Shown: piece by piece, positions 10,431 through 19,871 of the stretch
How the letters are laid out: each line of letters opens with the position of its first letter
Numbering within the stretch: position 1 is the first letter of the stretch
Assembly (NCBI RefSeq): GCF_014897315.1
Contig: NZ_JABUYL010000029.1
Coordinates: 1-32,906, forward strand
Reading direction: 5' to 3'
Source: Proteus sp. FME41
Lineage (GTDB): Bacteria; Pseudomonadota; Gammaproteobacteria; Enterobacterales; Enterobacteriaceae
Length of the DNA: 32,906 bases
Notes under the pieces: generated by a model
What the model was told of the DNA's origin: nothing
The model's database searches: none
Seen by the model: only the letters and a program-made list of their open reading frames with translations
Program-made: the position numbers and the translations under genes

Positions 10431-10542
10431 TTGGCATTATGTGAAATTTCAACCTTCTTGATATCTATTCCACAAACCCTATTAACAATCAAAAAACGTA
10501 CATTTAACACTCTTTGTAAATAGGCTGAAATTCGAATGTCAT

Positions 10543-10659
10543 TGTCTGGTTTTAGAATGTTGGCAAAAGATTAATCCACTACTATCCCTCTCGCAGATGT
10601 TATTTCGCACATGCTGCACTTATCTATGCATTCAATAATAATGCAGCGGAAACCAGACA
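10543..10659. repeat. Inverted repeats in the dmsA leader
   Basis: TGTCTGGTTT (10543-10552) is repeated in inverted orientation as AAACCAGACA (10650-10659). Nested inside is a hairpin with arms TGCATT (10627-10632) and AATGCA (10640-10645), further extended by outer GCTGCA/TGCAGC arms. They lie 97-210 bp before the dmsA ATG. They could be regulator sites or form a leader structure; nothing identifies the binding protein. Confidence 0.35.
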
Positions 10660-10755
10660 TTCCCTTTATTCATAGCCTAGAAAAACACACACATTCTTTA
10701 TATCAGGTATCGGGCATATCGGGATCCGCCTATTATGTTTAAGGTAGAGTTCATT

Positions 10756-13176
10756 ATGAGCAATCAGTCCGATCACGATAGTGATACAAAGAGCATTCTT
10801 AGCGATGTTAGCCGTCGCCATTTTATTCAAGCAAGCTCGGCATTAGTTACCCTTCCTTTTCTCGCTTCAAACTCTTTTGCTGCGACAACAGATAACGCAA
10901 TCCCCGTAAAACCAGTAACAACCGAAGAGGGCGAGCGCGTAGTATCAACCTGCAGTAGCTTTGACTGCGGGGGAAAATGTGACATTCGTGCTCATGTAAA
11001 GGATGGCAAAGTTACCCGTATTAGCACACGTCCAGATGCTGATTTAGATGAAGAGATGCCTATTATGCGGGCCTGTGTACGAGGCCGTGGTTATCGTAAA
11101 TTTGTCTATCACCCAGACCGTTTAAAATACCCAATGAAACGCGTTGGAAAACGTGGTGAAGGTAAATTTGAGCGTATCTCTTGGGAAGAAGCCACCACGC
11201 TTATTGCACAAAATATGCAACGGATTAACCAACAATATGGTCCTGCGTCTCGCTTTGTCAGCTTAAGTACGGGCGTTACTGGGGGTATTTTTTCAGGCGC
11301 GAACATGTTACGTCGCCTGTTTAATATCACGGGCGGCTTTCTCGAAAATTACCACTCAGTCAGTAATGGTAATACCATGGCGGTCACTCCTTATACTTAC
11401 GGTACCGCAGCCAGTGGCAGTACGTTAGATACGTTAGAAAATACTCCGCTTGTGATTTTATGGGGTCATAACCCTAACGAAACGATTTTTGGTCATACAA
11501 ACCATTTCTTCCAAAAAATGAAGAAAAACGGCACTAAATTTATTGTCGTTGACCCACGTTATTCTGACACCGCCTCTTCTTTAGCTGATCAATGGATCCC
11601 GTTATTACCAACAACTGATAACGCCATGATGGATGCAATGATGTATGTCATCATCAGTGAAAATCGGCATGATCACGCTTTTATTGATAAATACACTGTT
11701 GGTTTTGATGAGCACCAAATGCCTGAAGGTGTCGGTGAAAATGAGTCATTAGTGGCTTATTTAATGGGTAAAAAAGACGGCATTAAGAAAACGCCTGAAT
11801 GGGCTGAAACTATCACCAAAGTTCCCGCTGACACTATTAAACAATTAGCTCGTGAATACGCATCAACAAAACCTGCAGCATTAATACAAGGCTGGGGCCC
11901 TCAACGTCATATTTGTGGTGAACGGACGGCGCGTGGCGCGACATTACTTGCCACTATCACGGGTAATGTGGGTGTTCGTGGTGGTTGGGCTGCGGGTTAT
12001 GGTATGGCACTAAACTCTGAACTGCGTAAAACCATTGCAGGGCCAAGCTTATTAACTAACCCTGTAAAAACAAAAATTAATATCACCAACTGGGTGCAAG
12101 CATGTGAAGATAAAAATTTAGTGACACCACAAAATGGGTTACTAAACGCCGAGAAACTTGATACTGAAATCAAGATGATTTTCTCCATGGCAGGTAACTA
12201 CATGACAAACCAAAATACCGATATTCTTCATGCTGCAAAAGTGCTAGAAGACGAATCGAAAGTTGAGTTTATTGTCTGTAGTGATTTGTATCTTACCCCA
12301 AGCGCCAAATATGCCGATATTTTACTGCCAGAAACCAGTTTCTTAGAACGCTGGAACATTGGTGGTACATGGAGCTATGGCGACTACATTATTCTTTCTG
12401 AAAAAGTGATTGAGCCTGAATTTGAGCGTCGAACTGACTACGATTGGTTACGTGAAGTGGCCGATAAATTAGGTGTAGGTGAGCAATTTAGCGAAGGTAA
12501 AGAAACCGATCGTGATTGGATTGAATATTTAGTCGATGATGCCAGCATTAAACGCCCTGAAGACGGTATTCCAACCTTTAAAGAGTTATTGGTTAAACGT
12601 CGTCATCTATTAAAACACCGCCCTCATACTCAAAATGTCGCGTTTGAGAAAAATATTCAAGATATCGAGAATAATCCATTCCCAACACCATCAGGCAAAA
12701 TTGAGATTTTCTCTAAGCGTTTATATGACATGAATAATGTCGATATTCCTGCGCTCTCTCATTATGTTCCAGCCATTGAAGGCCCTGAAGATACGTTAAC
12801 GGATAAATTCCCGTTACAACTTATCACATGGAAAGGGCGTAACCGCGCAAACTCAACGCAATTTGCCAACCCTTGGTTACAAGAAGTACAACGCCAAGAA
12901 CTCTGGTTAAACCCGTTAGATGCTCAAGACAGAAATATTAAAGAGGGCGAGAAAGTCAAAGTGTATAACGATCGTGGGATCACGATGGTGCCCGTCAAAC
13001 TAACACAACGAATTATGCCAGGTGTCGTCGCCTTGCAAGCAGGTGCCTGGTGGCAGCCTGATGCAAAAGGCATAGATCAAGGGGGATGTGCCAACGTATT
13101 AACATCATCTCGTAGCACCGCAATGGCACACGGCAATGCTCACCAAACATTATTGGTCGAGGTAGCAAAAGCATGA
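10756..13176 (+). CDS. dmsA: DMSO reductase family molybdopterin catalytic subunit A
   Basis: The chosen start is the ATG at 10756 (806 residues), which has AGGTAGAG six bases upstream; the ATG seven codons earlier lacks such a site. The N-terminus carries a twin-arginine signal (SRRHFIQ, residues 19-25) and a likely cleavage site after SFA. A [4Fe-4S] motif uses Cys66, Cys71, Cys75 and Cys107. The serine in YHSVSNG (about residue 203) aligns with the molybdenum-ligand serine of the family. The rest follows DmsA/YnfE closely, including PTPSGKIEI and the C-terminal molydopterin-binding region. The product would be a periplasm-facing catalytic subunit reducing DMSO or a related S- or N-oxide during anaerobic respiration. 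It overlaps dmsB by ATGA. The exact substrate cannot be told from sequence; the YnfE/F-type paralogues are close in length. Confidence 0.9.
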   Translation: MSNQSDHDSDTKSILSDVSRRHFIQASSALVTLPFLASNSFAATTDNAIPVKPVTTEEGERVVSTCSSFDCGGKCDIRAHVKDGKVTRISTRPDADLDEEMPIMRACVRGRGYRKFVYHPDRLKYPMKRVGKRGEGKFERISWEEATTLIAQNMQRINQQYGPASRFVSLSTGVTGGIFSGANMLRRLFNITGGFLENYHSVSNGNTMAVTPYTYGTAASGSTLDTLENTPLVILWGHNPNETIFGHTNHFFQKMKKNGTKFIVVDPRYSDTASSLADQWIPLLPTTDNAMMDAMMYVIISENRHDHAFIDKYTVGFDEHQMPEGVGENESLVAYLMGKKDGIKKTPEWAETITKVPADTIKQLAREYASTKPAALIQGWGPQRHICGERTARGATLLATITGNVGVRGGWAAGYGMALNSELRKTIAGPSLLTNPVKTKINITNWVQACEDKNLVTPQNGLLNAEKLDTEIKMIFSMAGNYMTNQNTDILHAAKVLEDESKVEFIVCSDLYLTPSAKYADILLPETSFLERWNIGGTWSYGDYIILSEKVIEPEFERRTDYDWLREVADKLGVGEQFSEGKETDRDWIEYLVDDASIKRPEDGIPTFKELLVKRRHLLKHRPHTQNVAFEKNIQDIENNPFPTPSGKIEIFSKRLYDMNNVDIPALSHYVPAIEGPEDTLTDKFPLQLITWKGRNRANSTQFANPWLQEVQRQELWLNPLDAQDRNIKEGEKVKVYNDRGITMVPVKLTQRIMPGVVALQAGAWWQPDAKGIDQGGCANVLTSSRSTAMAHGNAHQTLLVEVAKA

Positions 13177-13814
13177 GTAAATTTATCGTTTATCCTGCTG
13201 TGAGCAACAAACAGTTAGGGTTTTATATCGACAGCGCTCGCTGTTCCGGTTGTAAGGCGTGTCAGGTTGCGTGTAAGGATAAAAACAATCTTGATGTTGG
13301 ACGCAAATTTCGCCGCGTTTATGAAATTACGGGAGGCGGTTATACCCGTAATCCTCAAGGCGCACTGGTCAATAATGTCTTTGCGTACACTTTATCTATC
13401 TCTTGTAACCATTGTGACGACCCTATTTGCGTTAAAAACTGTCCAACAACCGCAATGCATAAACGTGACGGCGATGGCATTGTCATGGTTGATACAGACA
13501 AATGTGTTGGTTGTGGTGCTTGTGCGTGGTCTTGTCCTTACGGCGCACCACAAATGAATCCAGAAACTAAACAGATGTCCAAATGTGATTTTTGCATCGA
13601 TTTACAGCAAAAAGGCGAACAACCTGTTTGTGTTGCAACTTGTCCGCTAGGTGCCATTCAATTCGGTCCTATTGATGAATTACGTGAACGCTATGGCGAT
13701 TTAGATTATGTCACCGGTTTACCCGATCCTGAGATAACGCATCCTAACCTTGTTATTAACCCACATCAGGGTGCCAATAATGACGGAATTAATAATAAGG
13801 GAGACAGAAAATGA
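13173..13814 (+). CDS. dmsB: DMSO reductase family iron-sulfur subunit B
   Basis: The 213-residue protein carries four ferredoxin-like cysteine groups in order: CSGCKACQVAC, CNHCDDPICVKNC, CVGCGACAWSC and CDFCIDLQQ...CVATC. This is the four-cluster [4Fe-4S] pattern of DmsB/PhsB/NrfC proteins, which pass electrons from the membrane quinol oxidase subunit to the molybdenum subunit. Length is typical (E. coli DmsB is about 205). It starts inside the dmsA stop codon (ATGA) and itself overlaps the next gene by ATGA, so all three are translationally coupled. It has no signal peptide; the family is exported bound to subunit A. Confidence 0.93.
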   Translation: MSKFIVYPAVSNKQLGFYIDSARCSGCKACQVACKDKNNLDVGRKFRRVYEITGGGYTRNPQGALVNNVFAYTLSISCNHCDDPICVKNCPTTAMHKRDGDGIVMVDTDKCVGCGACAWSCPYGAPQMNPETKQMSKCDFCIDLQQKGEQPVCVATCPLGAIQFGPIDELRERYGDLDYVTGLPDPEITHPNLVINPHQGANNDGINNKGDRK

Positions 13815-14710
13815 ATGAATGGTCATTGTTAATTTTTACATTCATGATGAATGCGACCATCGGTCTTGCGCTAACAACAGGCCTTTTTGCACGCCGTCTT
13901 TCTCATTATCTCAATGCAGAAAGCTACTATCGTTTTATGCTGTTGGCTTTATTTGTTATTTGCGGATTAGCGGGCTTGGGCTCTATCGCCTCAATTACCC
14001 ACTTAGGCGTACCGTTAAATGCCCCGAATGCCATCAGAAATGTTTTTTCCGCTTGGTTAAGTCGTGAAGTTGCCGTCACTGCTATTTTTGTCGGTTGCCT
14101 AGGTTTAACCTTTTTATGGCTCTGGCGCACTCGCAAACTCTCAATGCTGTTATTAAGTACCAGTATTCTGATTGGGTTATTTGATATTTATTGCATGGCG
14201 TCGATTTATCGCCATACCTCCATTTTGACATGGATGGATCCTAATACTTACGTGATGTTCTTCGGCGCGATGTTAACGCTTGGTGCTGCTATTTTCTTCT
14301 TACTACTCAAAGTATTACAACGTGCAGGAAGTAAATTAGGTATCGAAATACCTCAAGACACTTTCCCAATGCGCTGGAAATGGCAGTTATGGGGAATAAT
14401 GGCATTTAGCTTAATTGGTCGATTACTGTATCAACCTTTTTATGAGCAATATTTAACTAGCACACTCTATAGCCAAAAATCGGTGACATTCCCGTTATCC
14501 CCTATTCAAGTCTATTACTCCATTGGTTCATTACGGACTACATGCTGGATCTTAGCCACCTTTGCAGTATTGGCTTGTGGCTATAGTTTAGTGAAATTCC
14601 TAGCCCCTAAAAATCAAGGTAAAACAACTGAGTCTATTTTTGCACTTGGTTGCGTTATCGCGATTATCGCTGACTTTATGCTGCGTTATGTTTTCTACTC
14701 AATTCACTAA
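13811..14710 (+). CDS. dmsC: DMSO reductase family membrane anchor subunit C
   Basis: The protein has 299 residues and about eight hydrophobic segments spread over its whole length, beginning with WSLLIFTFMMNATIGLALTT. It matches the DmsC/YnfH anchor family in length and in its position after dmsAB. It would anchor the AB dimer to the inner membrane and oxidise menaquinol. It overlaps dmsB by four bases. Confidence 0.9.
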   Translation: MNEWSLLIFTFMMNATIGLALTTGLFARRLSHYLNAESYYRFMLLALFVICGLAGLGSIASITHLGVPLNAPNAIRNVFSAWLSREVAVTAIFVGCLGLTFLWLWRTRKLSMLLLSTSILIGLFDIYCMASIYRHTSILTWMDPNTYVMFFGAMLTLGAAIFFLLLKVLQRAGSKLGIEIPQDTFPMRWKWQLWGIMAFSLIGRLLYQPFYEQYLTSTLYSQKSVTFPLSPIQVYYSIGSLRTTCWILATFAVLACGYSLVKFLAPKNQGKTTESIFALGCVIAIIADFMLRYVFYSIH

Positions 14711-14741
14711 TTGTAATTGAGCTTGTTGTTTAAATAATAAA

Positions 14742-14770
14742 AAACAAACCTCATTAATTGGGGTTTGTTT
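14742..14770 (+). terminator. 11-bp hairpin between dmsC and dmsD
   Basis: AAACAAACCTC (14742-14752) pairs with GGGGTTTGTTT (14760-14770) around a seven-base loop, with one G-U pair. There is no U-run beyond the stem's own three Ts. The ribosome site of dmsD (AAGGAAG) begins at the next base. It could be a weak terminator, an RNA processing or stability element lowering chaperone output, or a structure tuning dmsD translation. Confidence 0.5.
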
Positions 14771-14788
14771 AAGGAAGTATCAAAAATT

Positions 14789-15358
14789 ATGAGCAGACTC
14801 TCTTATTATGCGGCTGCATTTAATTTATTGGGAATTTGTTATTTATTCCCACCTGATGATGACACCAATAAAACTGCACTCAACTTTTTTAAAACTGGAG
14901 ATTTTGCAGCACAGTGGCCTTGTAAAATTGAAAGCCGCTTGTGTGAACGTTTAATTGATTCTGTTTCTATTGAGACTGAGCAATTAAAAACCCAATGGCA
15001 AAATCTTTTTGTTGGCCCTAATGCATTGCCTGCCCCTCCTTGGGGTTCAGTCTATTTAGATCCTGAAGGCTTATTACAAGGGGATTCTACCCTTGCACTC
15101 AGTGAGTTTTTAAAACGGGAACGTTTAAAAGTAAACACACCTTTTCCAGAACCTGTTGATCATATCGGTTTGATGTTATTTCAAGCTGCCGTATTGGCAT
15201 CAGAAAAAAGAGAAGATGCGGTTAATGAATTACTTTCTCTTCATTTGACCACATGGCTACCTCACTATTTAAATAAATTAAAAATGAATGGATATAGCCA
15301 ATTTTATAGCACATTAACAGAACTGGTAACCATCACGGTGAACGCATTCAGAAAATAG
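14789..15358 (+). CDS. dmsD: Tat proofreading chaperone DmsD (TorD/DmsD family)
   Basis: The ATG at 14789 is preferred (189 residues): AAGGAAG lies 11 bases upstream. The longer TTG start at 14765 falls inside a hairpin and would add eight non-conserved residues. The core, LFVGPNALPAPPWGSVYLDPEGLL followed by GDSTLAL (about residues 79-110), is the diagnostic DmsD/TorD segment that binds the twin-arginine leader of DmsA. An acidic EPVDHIGLM motif follows. Its place after dmsABC matches the E. coli ynfEFGH-dmsD order. It would hold apo-DmsA until cofactor insertion and guide it to the Tat translocase. Confidence 0.9.
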   Translation: MSRLSYYAAAFNLLGICYLFPPDDDTNKTALNFFKTGDFAAQWPCKIESRLCERLIDSVSIETEQLKTQWQNLFVGPNALPAPPWGSVYLDPEGLLQGDSTLALSEFLKRERLKVNTPFPEPVDHIGLMLFQAAVLASEKREDAVNELLSLHLTTWLPHYLNKLKMNGYSQFYSTLTELVTITVNAFRK

Positions 15359-15396
15359 AAATTTATTAACAACTTATCATCCTAACATAATTATTT

Positions 15397-15433
15397 AAGG
15401 TAATTTGGACCACGCACCCAAATTACCTTTTTT
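15397..15433 (+). terminator. Rho-independent terminator of the dms operon
   Basis: AAGGTAATTTGG (15397-15408) pairs perfectly with CCAAATTACCTT (15418-15429) around a nine-base loop, and the last stem bases run into six Ts. It ends the dmsABCD transcript. It also sits between convergent dmsD and norR. Confidence 0.88.
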
Positions 15434-15460
15434 CAGTTAGGGCATTCCTTTTTTAAATTA

Positions 15461-16975
15461 TTATGATTTTAGCCCTAAGCGTTTTGTTAAACGACGTAAG
15501 TTAGCCGGATCAAGCGATAATTCTCGTGCTGTTGCCGCCCAATTTTGGTTATTACGCAGTAATGCCTGTTTAATTAAATCTCGTTGAAACTCATCCGTAG
15601 CTTCTTTTAAATTCTTTTCTTCTGAAGGTAACGATTGTGATATTGGATGAGTCAGATTTTCTGTCCCTAAAGCAAAATGACTGACTTGTAAAATAAGACT
15701 GTCTGTCTTATTCCCTGCCCTCGCTAATACGATTGCTCGATGAATAGTATGTTCTAATTCACGCACATTACCCGGCCAAGAATAATGCAATAAATAAAGG
15801 CGTAATTCAGGGCTAATAATCACTTGTGCAAGGTTAAAACGCTGACGATATTGCTCGCAGAAATACCCTACTAAGAGCAAAATATCTTCATCTCTTTCTC
15901 GTAATGGCGGAACATGCAAAGGAAAAATGCTTAACCGATGGAAAAGATCGGCACGGAAATTTCCGGCTAACACTTCTTCCCATAGATCACGATTCGTTGC
16001 TGCTAATACACGCACATTAACACGTAAATTACGATCATCACCAATACGTTGAATATCCCCATATTGTAATACACGCAGTAATTTTGCTTGGAGTGATAAT
16101 GATAACTCCCCTATTTCATCAAGAAATAACGTACCATTATCCGCCATTTCAAATTTACCACTACGATGGCTAATTGCACCGGTAAAAGCTCCTTTCACAT
16201 GACCGAATAACTCACTTTCTGCCACGCTTTCAGGGAGTGCAGCGCAATTTAAATAGACTAACGGATTACCTGCACGACTAGACATTTCATGAATGGCTTT
16301 TACCACCAGCTCTTTACCGGTTCCTGTTTCACCACTGACTAAAATATTCATCTCTGCGGGTGCAACAATTTCTATCTCTTTTTTCAGTTGCATCATAGAG
16401 GGTGATAAACCAATAATTTCTGTTTTTATCGTTGGCTTAAAGGTATTAGTGGGCGTAAATAACATATTTTGATTTTCAAGTTGCTCAATCAATAACGCAT
16501 TATTTAATGCCCCAGAGGTTAATGCCGCAATTAAACGTAATTCTTCATCACTGAAAGTATCAAACTGATGAGGATCCATTCCATCAAGTGTTAACGTGCC
16601 AATTAAATCTTGTCCTGCAAATAACGGTAAGCCCACACAAGCATGCACTTTTAAATGCTCTCTATCTGGGATAAGCCCATCATAAGGATCGGGTAAATCA
16701 CTGTCCGCGGGAAAACGCACCACATCTCCTGCTCGCGCGATAGTTTCAAGACGAGGATGTCCTTCAAGTAAAAAACGACGCCCCAATACATCAGGCACAA
16801 GGCCATCTATGGCTAATGGGATAAACTGATGAGGCTCATAACGAAGCAACGCAGCTGCATCGCAATTTAGCACTTGCCGAAGCGTGGTCACCAGTCGCTG
16901 AAATCTATCTTGGTGACCCACATCTTTTTGTAATTCAATGGCAATTTTAGCCAACACATCAACAGAAAAACCCAT
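15461..16975 (-). CDS. norR: Nitric-oxide-sensing sigma-54 activator NorR
   Basis: At 504 residues it equals the length of E. coli NorR and aligns almost end to end. The N-terminal GAF domain keeps the residues implicated in the E. coli non-haem iron site: Arg75, Arg81, Asp96, Asp99, Cys113 and Asp131. The central AAA+ domain has Walker A GETGTGKE, the sigma-54 contact loop GAFTGA and Walker [11 protein letters not shown] Fis-type helix-turn-helix ends the protein ([18 protein letters not shown]). NO binding to the iron relieves repression of the ATPase, which then opens the sigma-54 promoter of norVW. It is divergent from norV, with its binding sites just upstream of its own start, so it probably also limits its own synthesis. 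A GAGGTG ribosome site lies five bases before the ATG. Confidence 0.97.
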   Translation of the reverse strand: MGFSVDVLAKIAIELQKDVGHQDRFQRLVTTLRQVLNCDAAALLRYEPHQFIPLAIDGLVPDVLGRRFLLEGHPRLETIARAGDVVRFPADSDLPDPYDGLIPDREHLKVHACVGLPLFAGQDLIGTLTLDGMDPHQFDTFSDEELRLIAALTSGALNNALLIEQLENQNMLFTPTNTFKPTIKTEIIGLSPSMMQLKKEIEIVAPAEMNILVSGETGTGKELVVKAIHEMSSRAGNPLVYLNCAALPESVAESELFGHVKGAFTGAISHRSGKFEMADNGTLFLDEIGELSLSLQAKLLRVLQYGDIQRIGDDRNLRVNVRVLAATNRDLWEEVLAGNFRADLFHRLSIFPLHVPPLRERDEDILLLVGYFCEQYRQRFNLAQVIISPELRLYLLHYSWPGNVRELEHTIHRAIVLARAGNKTDSLILQVSHFALGTENLTHPISQSLPSEEKNLKEATDEFQRDLIKQALLRNNQNWAATARELSLDPANLRRLTKRLGLKS

Positions 16976-16989
16976 AAAAACACCTCATA

Positions 16990-17044
16990 GTCATTATGAC
17001 CGCTATTATGGTCATTTTGACATGATAAAGATAGTCATATTGAC
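16990..17044. promoter_or_regulatory. Three NorR enhancer sites (GTCA-N3-TGAC)
   Basis: Three perfect inverted motifs occur at 16990-17000 (GTCATTATGAC), 17011-17021 (GTCATTTTGAC) and 17034-17044 (GTCATATTGAC). Starts are 21 and 23 bp apart, about two helical turns. E. coli norR-norV also has three NorR sites with a GT-N7-AC core, needed for hexamer assembly. They lie 55-109 bp upstream of the sigma-54 promoter and within 70 bp of the norR start. Confidence 0.93.
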
Positions 17045-17098
17045 AATATATAAATAACCACAAAAACAAAAATCGTTTTAAAACAATAAGATAAAAAC

Positions 17099-17114
17099 TG
17101 GCACGCTTCTTGAT
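17099..17114 (+). promoter_or_regulatory. Sigma-54 promoter of norVW
   Basis: TGGCACG-CTTC-TTGAT has the invariant GG and correct spacing of a -24/-12 promoter; the -12 GC is GA here, a single departure from consensus. It lies downstream of three NorR sites and 52 bp before the norV ATG, leaving room for a leader of about 40 bases. Confidence 0.88.
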
Positions 17115-17165
17115 TATATCAATACATATCCCTATGAAAAGATTAATGAGAAGGAACAACACAAA

Positions 17166-18614
17166 ATGGCTATTCATGTTAAAAATAATGTAAATTGGGT
17201 TGGGCAACGTGACTGGGAAGTTCGTGACTTTCATGGCACCGAATACAAAACATTATTAGGCAGTAGCTACAACAGCTACCTAATATGTGAAGAAAAAAAG
17301 GTGTTGATTGATACAGTTGACCATAAATTTAGTCGTGAGTTTGTACAAAACTTACGTACTCAAATTAATCTGGAAGAAATTGATTACATTATTATTAACC
17401 ACGCAGAAGAAGATCATGCGGGTGCATTAACAGAGTTGATGTCTTTTATCCCGAATACCCCAATTTATTGCACTGCTAATGCTATTGATTCCATTAATGG
17501 TCATCACCATCACCCTGAATGGAATTTTAATATCGTTAAAACAGGCGATAGCCTAGATATTGGCAATGGCAAACAACTGATTTTTGTTGAAACGCCAATG
17601 CTACACTGGCCTGACAGCATGATGACTTATTTAACGGGTGATGCGATTTTATTTAGTAATGATGCCTTTGGTCAGCACTATTGTGATGAACGTTTATTTA
17701 ACGATGAAGTTGACCAAACGGAATTATTTGAGCAATGCCAACGCTATTACGCCAATATCTTGACGCCATTTAGCCGTCTTGTTACACCGAAAATTAATGA
17801 AATTTTAGGCTTTAATTTACCTGTCGATATGATTGCGACCTCTCATGGTGTGGTATGGCGCGATAATCCAACACAAATCGTTGAGCTATATCTGAAATGG
17901 GCTGCCGATTACCAAGAAGATCGTATCACTATTTTCTATGACACCATGTCTAACAATACCCGTATGATGGCCGATGCCATTGCACAAGGGATCAATGAAA
18001 TTGACCCGAATGTGTTTGTAAAAAGCTATAACGTCGCCAAAAGTGATAAAAATGACATTATCACTAGTGCATTTCGATCTAAGGGCGTACTAGTTGGTTC
18101 ATCAACGATGAATAATGTCATGATGCCAAAAATCGCTGCAATGCTTGAAGAGATGACGGGCTTACGTTTTCGCAATAAAAAAGCGGCTGCGTTTGGTAGC
18201 TACGGCTGGAATGGTGGTGCGGTTGACCGCATTCAAACCCGCTTAATGGATGCTGGATTTGAAACCGCCTTGGCGCTAAAAACGAAATGGCGTCCAGATA
18301 TGCAAGCACAAGAAATTTGTCGTGAATATGGTCGTGAAATTGCACGTCAATGGGCTTTAGCGCCACTCCCTGTTGTTCAGCCTTGTTGCACAACTGCATC
18401 ACAAGCTGAGGTTACCACAGATGTTGAAGCGGTCGATTTGGGTCCACGTATGCAATGTAGTGTGTGCCAATGGATTTACGATCCAGCAGTAGGTGAACCA
18501 ATGCAAAACGTTCAACCTAATACCCCTTGGAGTGAAGTACCTGATAGCTTCTTATGCCCTGAATGCTCATTAGGAAAAGATGTCTTTGATGCGCTTGCAA
18601 AGGAGGCAAAATGA
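17166..18614 (+). CDS. norV: Anaerobic nitric oxide reductase flavorubredoxin
   Basis: The 482-residue protein has the three-part flavorubredoxin layout. A metallo-beta-lactamase-like diiron domain shows His79-x-Glu81-x-Asp83-His84, His147, Asp166 and His227. A flavodoxin domain starts near residue 254 ([18 protein letters not shown]) and binds FMN. A C-terminal rubredoxin domain has two CxxC pairs (CSVC and CPEC). It reduces two NO to N2O in the cytoplasm, with electrons from NorW. The start is supported by GAGAAGGA ten bases upstream. The stop overlaps norW by ATGA. Expression should be NO-induced through NorR and sigma-54. Confidence 0.97.
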   Translation: MAIHVKNNVNWVGQRDWEVRDFHGTEYKTLLGSSYNSYLICEEKKVLIDTVDHKFSREFVQNLRTQINLEEIDYIIINHAEEDHAGALTELMSFIPNTPIYCTANAIDSINGHHHHPEWNFNIVKTGDSLDIGNGKQLIFVETPMLHWPDSMMTYLTGDAILFSNDAFGQHYCDERLFNDEVDQTELFEQCQRYYANILTPFSRLVTPKINEILGFNLPVDMIATSHGVVWRDNPTQIVELYLKWAADYQEDRITIFYDTMSNNTRMMADAIAQGINEIDPNVFVKSYNVAKSDKNDIITSAFRSKGVLVGSSTMNNVMMPKIAAMLEEMTGLRFRNKKAAAFGSYGWNGGAVDRIQTRLMDAGFETALALKTKWRPDMQAQEICREYGREIARQWALAPLPVVQPCCTTASQAEVTTDVEAVDLGPRMQCSVCQWIYDPAVGEPMQNVQPNTPWSEVPDSFLCPECSLGKDVFDALAKEAK

Positions 18615-19765
18615 GTACAGATCTTCTCAATAATGGGATTGTTATTATTGGCGCGGGCTTTGCTGCGCGCCAATTAGTCAAAAATATTCGCAAATTTAAT
18701 GCAGATATTCCCATTACCCTCATTGCCTCAGACAGCATTGATGAATATAACAAGCCAGATTTAAGCCATGTTATTAGTCAGGCTCAAAATGCGGATGATC
18801 TAACAAAACAAACAGCTGAAGACTTTGCGCAACAATATCAACTAGCCATTTATCCTTATACACAAATTGTTGATATTAATACGGATGAAAAACGTATTCA
18901 GAGTGCCAAAGGTGAACAGTGGTATTACGATAAATTAGTATTAGCGACTGGTGCCAAAACCTATTGCCCTGCGATTTCAGGCCATGAGTTAATGTTTACG
19001 CTTAATAGCCAACAAGAATATCGCACTTATGAAGCACAAATTCATCAAGCTAAACGGGTATTAATTTTAGGTGCGGGTTTAATTGGTACTGAATTAGCGA
19101 TGGATTTTAGTCGGGCAGGTAAAGAAGTGATCCTTGCTGATATTTCAGGGCAATTATTATCTTCTCTGATCCCTTCCGATCTCAGTGGTCGTTTGCAATC
19201 AAGTCTCACTGAAATTGGTGTCCGCTTAATGCTGAAATCACCGTTACAGTCATTAACACAAACCGATAACGGCATTTTAGCGACCTTTAATCAACATCAT
19301 CAATTAACGATTGATTGTGTGATTGCCGCTACAGGACTCACACCCAATATAGAATTGGCTCATCTTGCGGGTTTACATACTGATCGTGGGATTATGGTGA
19401 ATGAATATCTACAAAGCAGTAATAGCGATATTTATGCCTTAGGGGATTGCGCACAAATTAATGGTAATTTATTGCCGTTTTTACAGCCAATTCTATTAAG
19501 TGCAATGCATTTAGCCAAATCACTTGTGGGCGAAAACAATGCACCTCTTAATTTACCACCGATGATTATTCGGGTGAAAACACCGTTAATGCCATTACAT
19601 CTTGCCGGTGAGACCGCACGTAATGACTTAACCTGGAATATTAATACAACACAATCGGGTGTTATCGCTAAAGGCTTCGATGAAAACGACGTATTACGTG
19701 CATTTGTGGTAACAGAAGAGCAAGTAAAAGAAGCTTTTGCTTTATTAAGAACACTGTCTGCTTAA
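18611..19765 (+). CDS. norW: NADH:flavorubredoxin reductase
   Basis: The 384-residue protein (E. coli NorW is 377) has two Rossmann folds: FAD-binding [15 protein letters not shown] near residue 12 and NAD-binding [19 protein letters not shown] near residue 150. An FAD-contact motif, IYALGDCAQ, lies near residue 275. It passes electrons from NADH to the rubredoxin domain of NorV. It begins in the norV stop codon behind an AAGGAGG site, so the two are translationally coupled. Confidence 0.95.
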   Translation: MSTDLLNNGIVIIGAGFAARQLVKNIRKFNADIPITLIASDSIDEYNKPDLSHVISQAQNADDLTKQTAEDFAQQYQLAIYPYTQIVDINTDEKRIQSAKGEQWYYDKLVLATGAKTYCPAISGHELMFTLNSQQEYRTYEAQIHQAKRVLILGAGLIGTELAMDFSRAGKEVILADISGQLLSSLIPSDLSGRLQSSLTEIGVRLMLKSPLQSLTQTDNGILATFNQHHQLTIDCVIAATGLTPNIELAHLAGLHTDRGIMVNEYLQSSNSDIYALGDCAQINGNLLPFLQPILLSAMHLAKSLVGENNAPLNLPPMIIRVKTPLMPLHLAGETARNDLTWNINTTQSGVIAKGFDENDVLRAFVVTEEQVKEAFALLRTLSA

Positions 19766-19772
19766 TTTAAGC

Positions 19773-19855
19773 AGTGATATCGCTAAAAAAAATCAGCAAC
19801 GCTACAACTTGAATAGTGATATCTCTAAACAAAGCCAACAACGCTGCAACTTGAA
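19773..19855 (+). repeat. 42-bp imperfect tandem duplication upstream of ytfE
   Basis: Bases 19774-19813 and 19816-19855 match at 34 of 40 positions with a 42-bp period. Both copies are open in the ytfE frame and would encode [14 protein letters not shown] and [14 protein letters not shown]. There is no ATG in that frame before ytfE's own start. The duplication fills most of the 106-bp gap between norW and ytfE. Confidence 0.75.
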
Positions 19856-19871
19856 GTATGACGAGGAAACT

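Noticed and set aside
10458-10471. Possible FNR site TTGAT-ATCT-ATTCC upstream of dmsA
   Set aside because: Only one half-site is good; the other matches at two of five positions.
16959-17234. 91-codon minus-strand frame across the norR-norV region
   Set aside because: It overlaps the norV start, the NorR sites and the sigma-54 promoter, and its composition is that of AT-rich intergenic DNA.
19809-19871. TTG-started N-terminal extension of ytfE
   Set aside because: The ATG at 19872 has a good ribosome site and gives exactly the E. coli YtfE length and ligand numbering.
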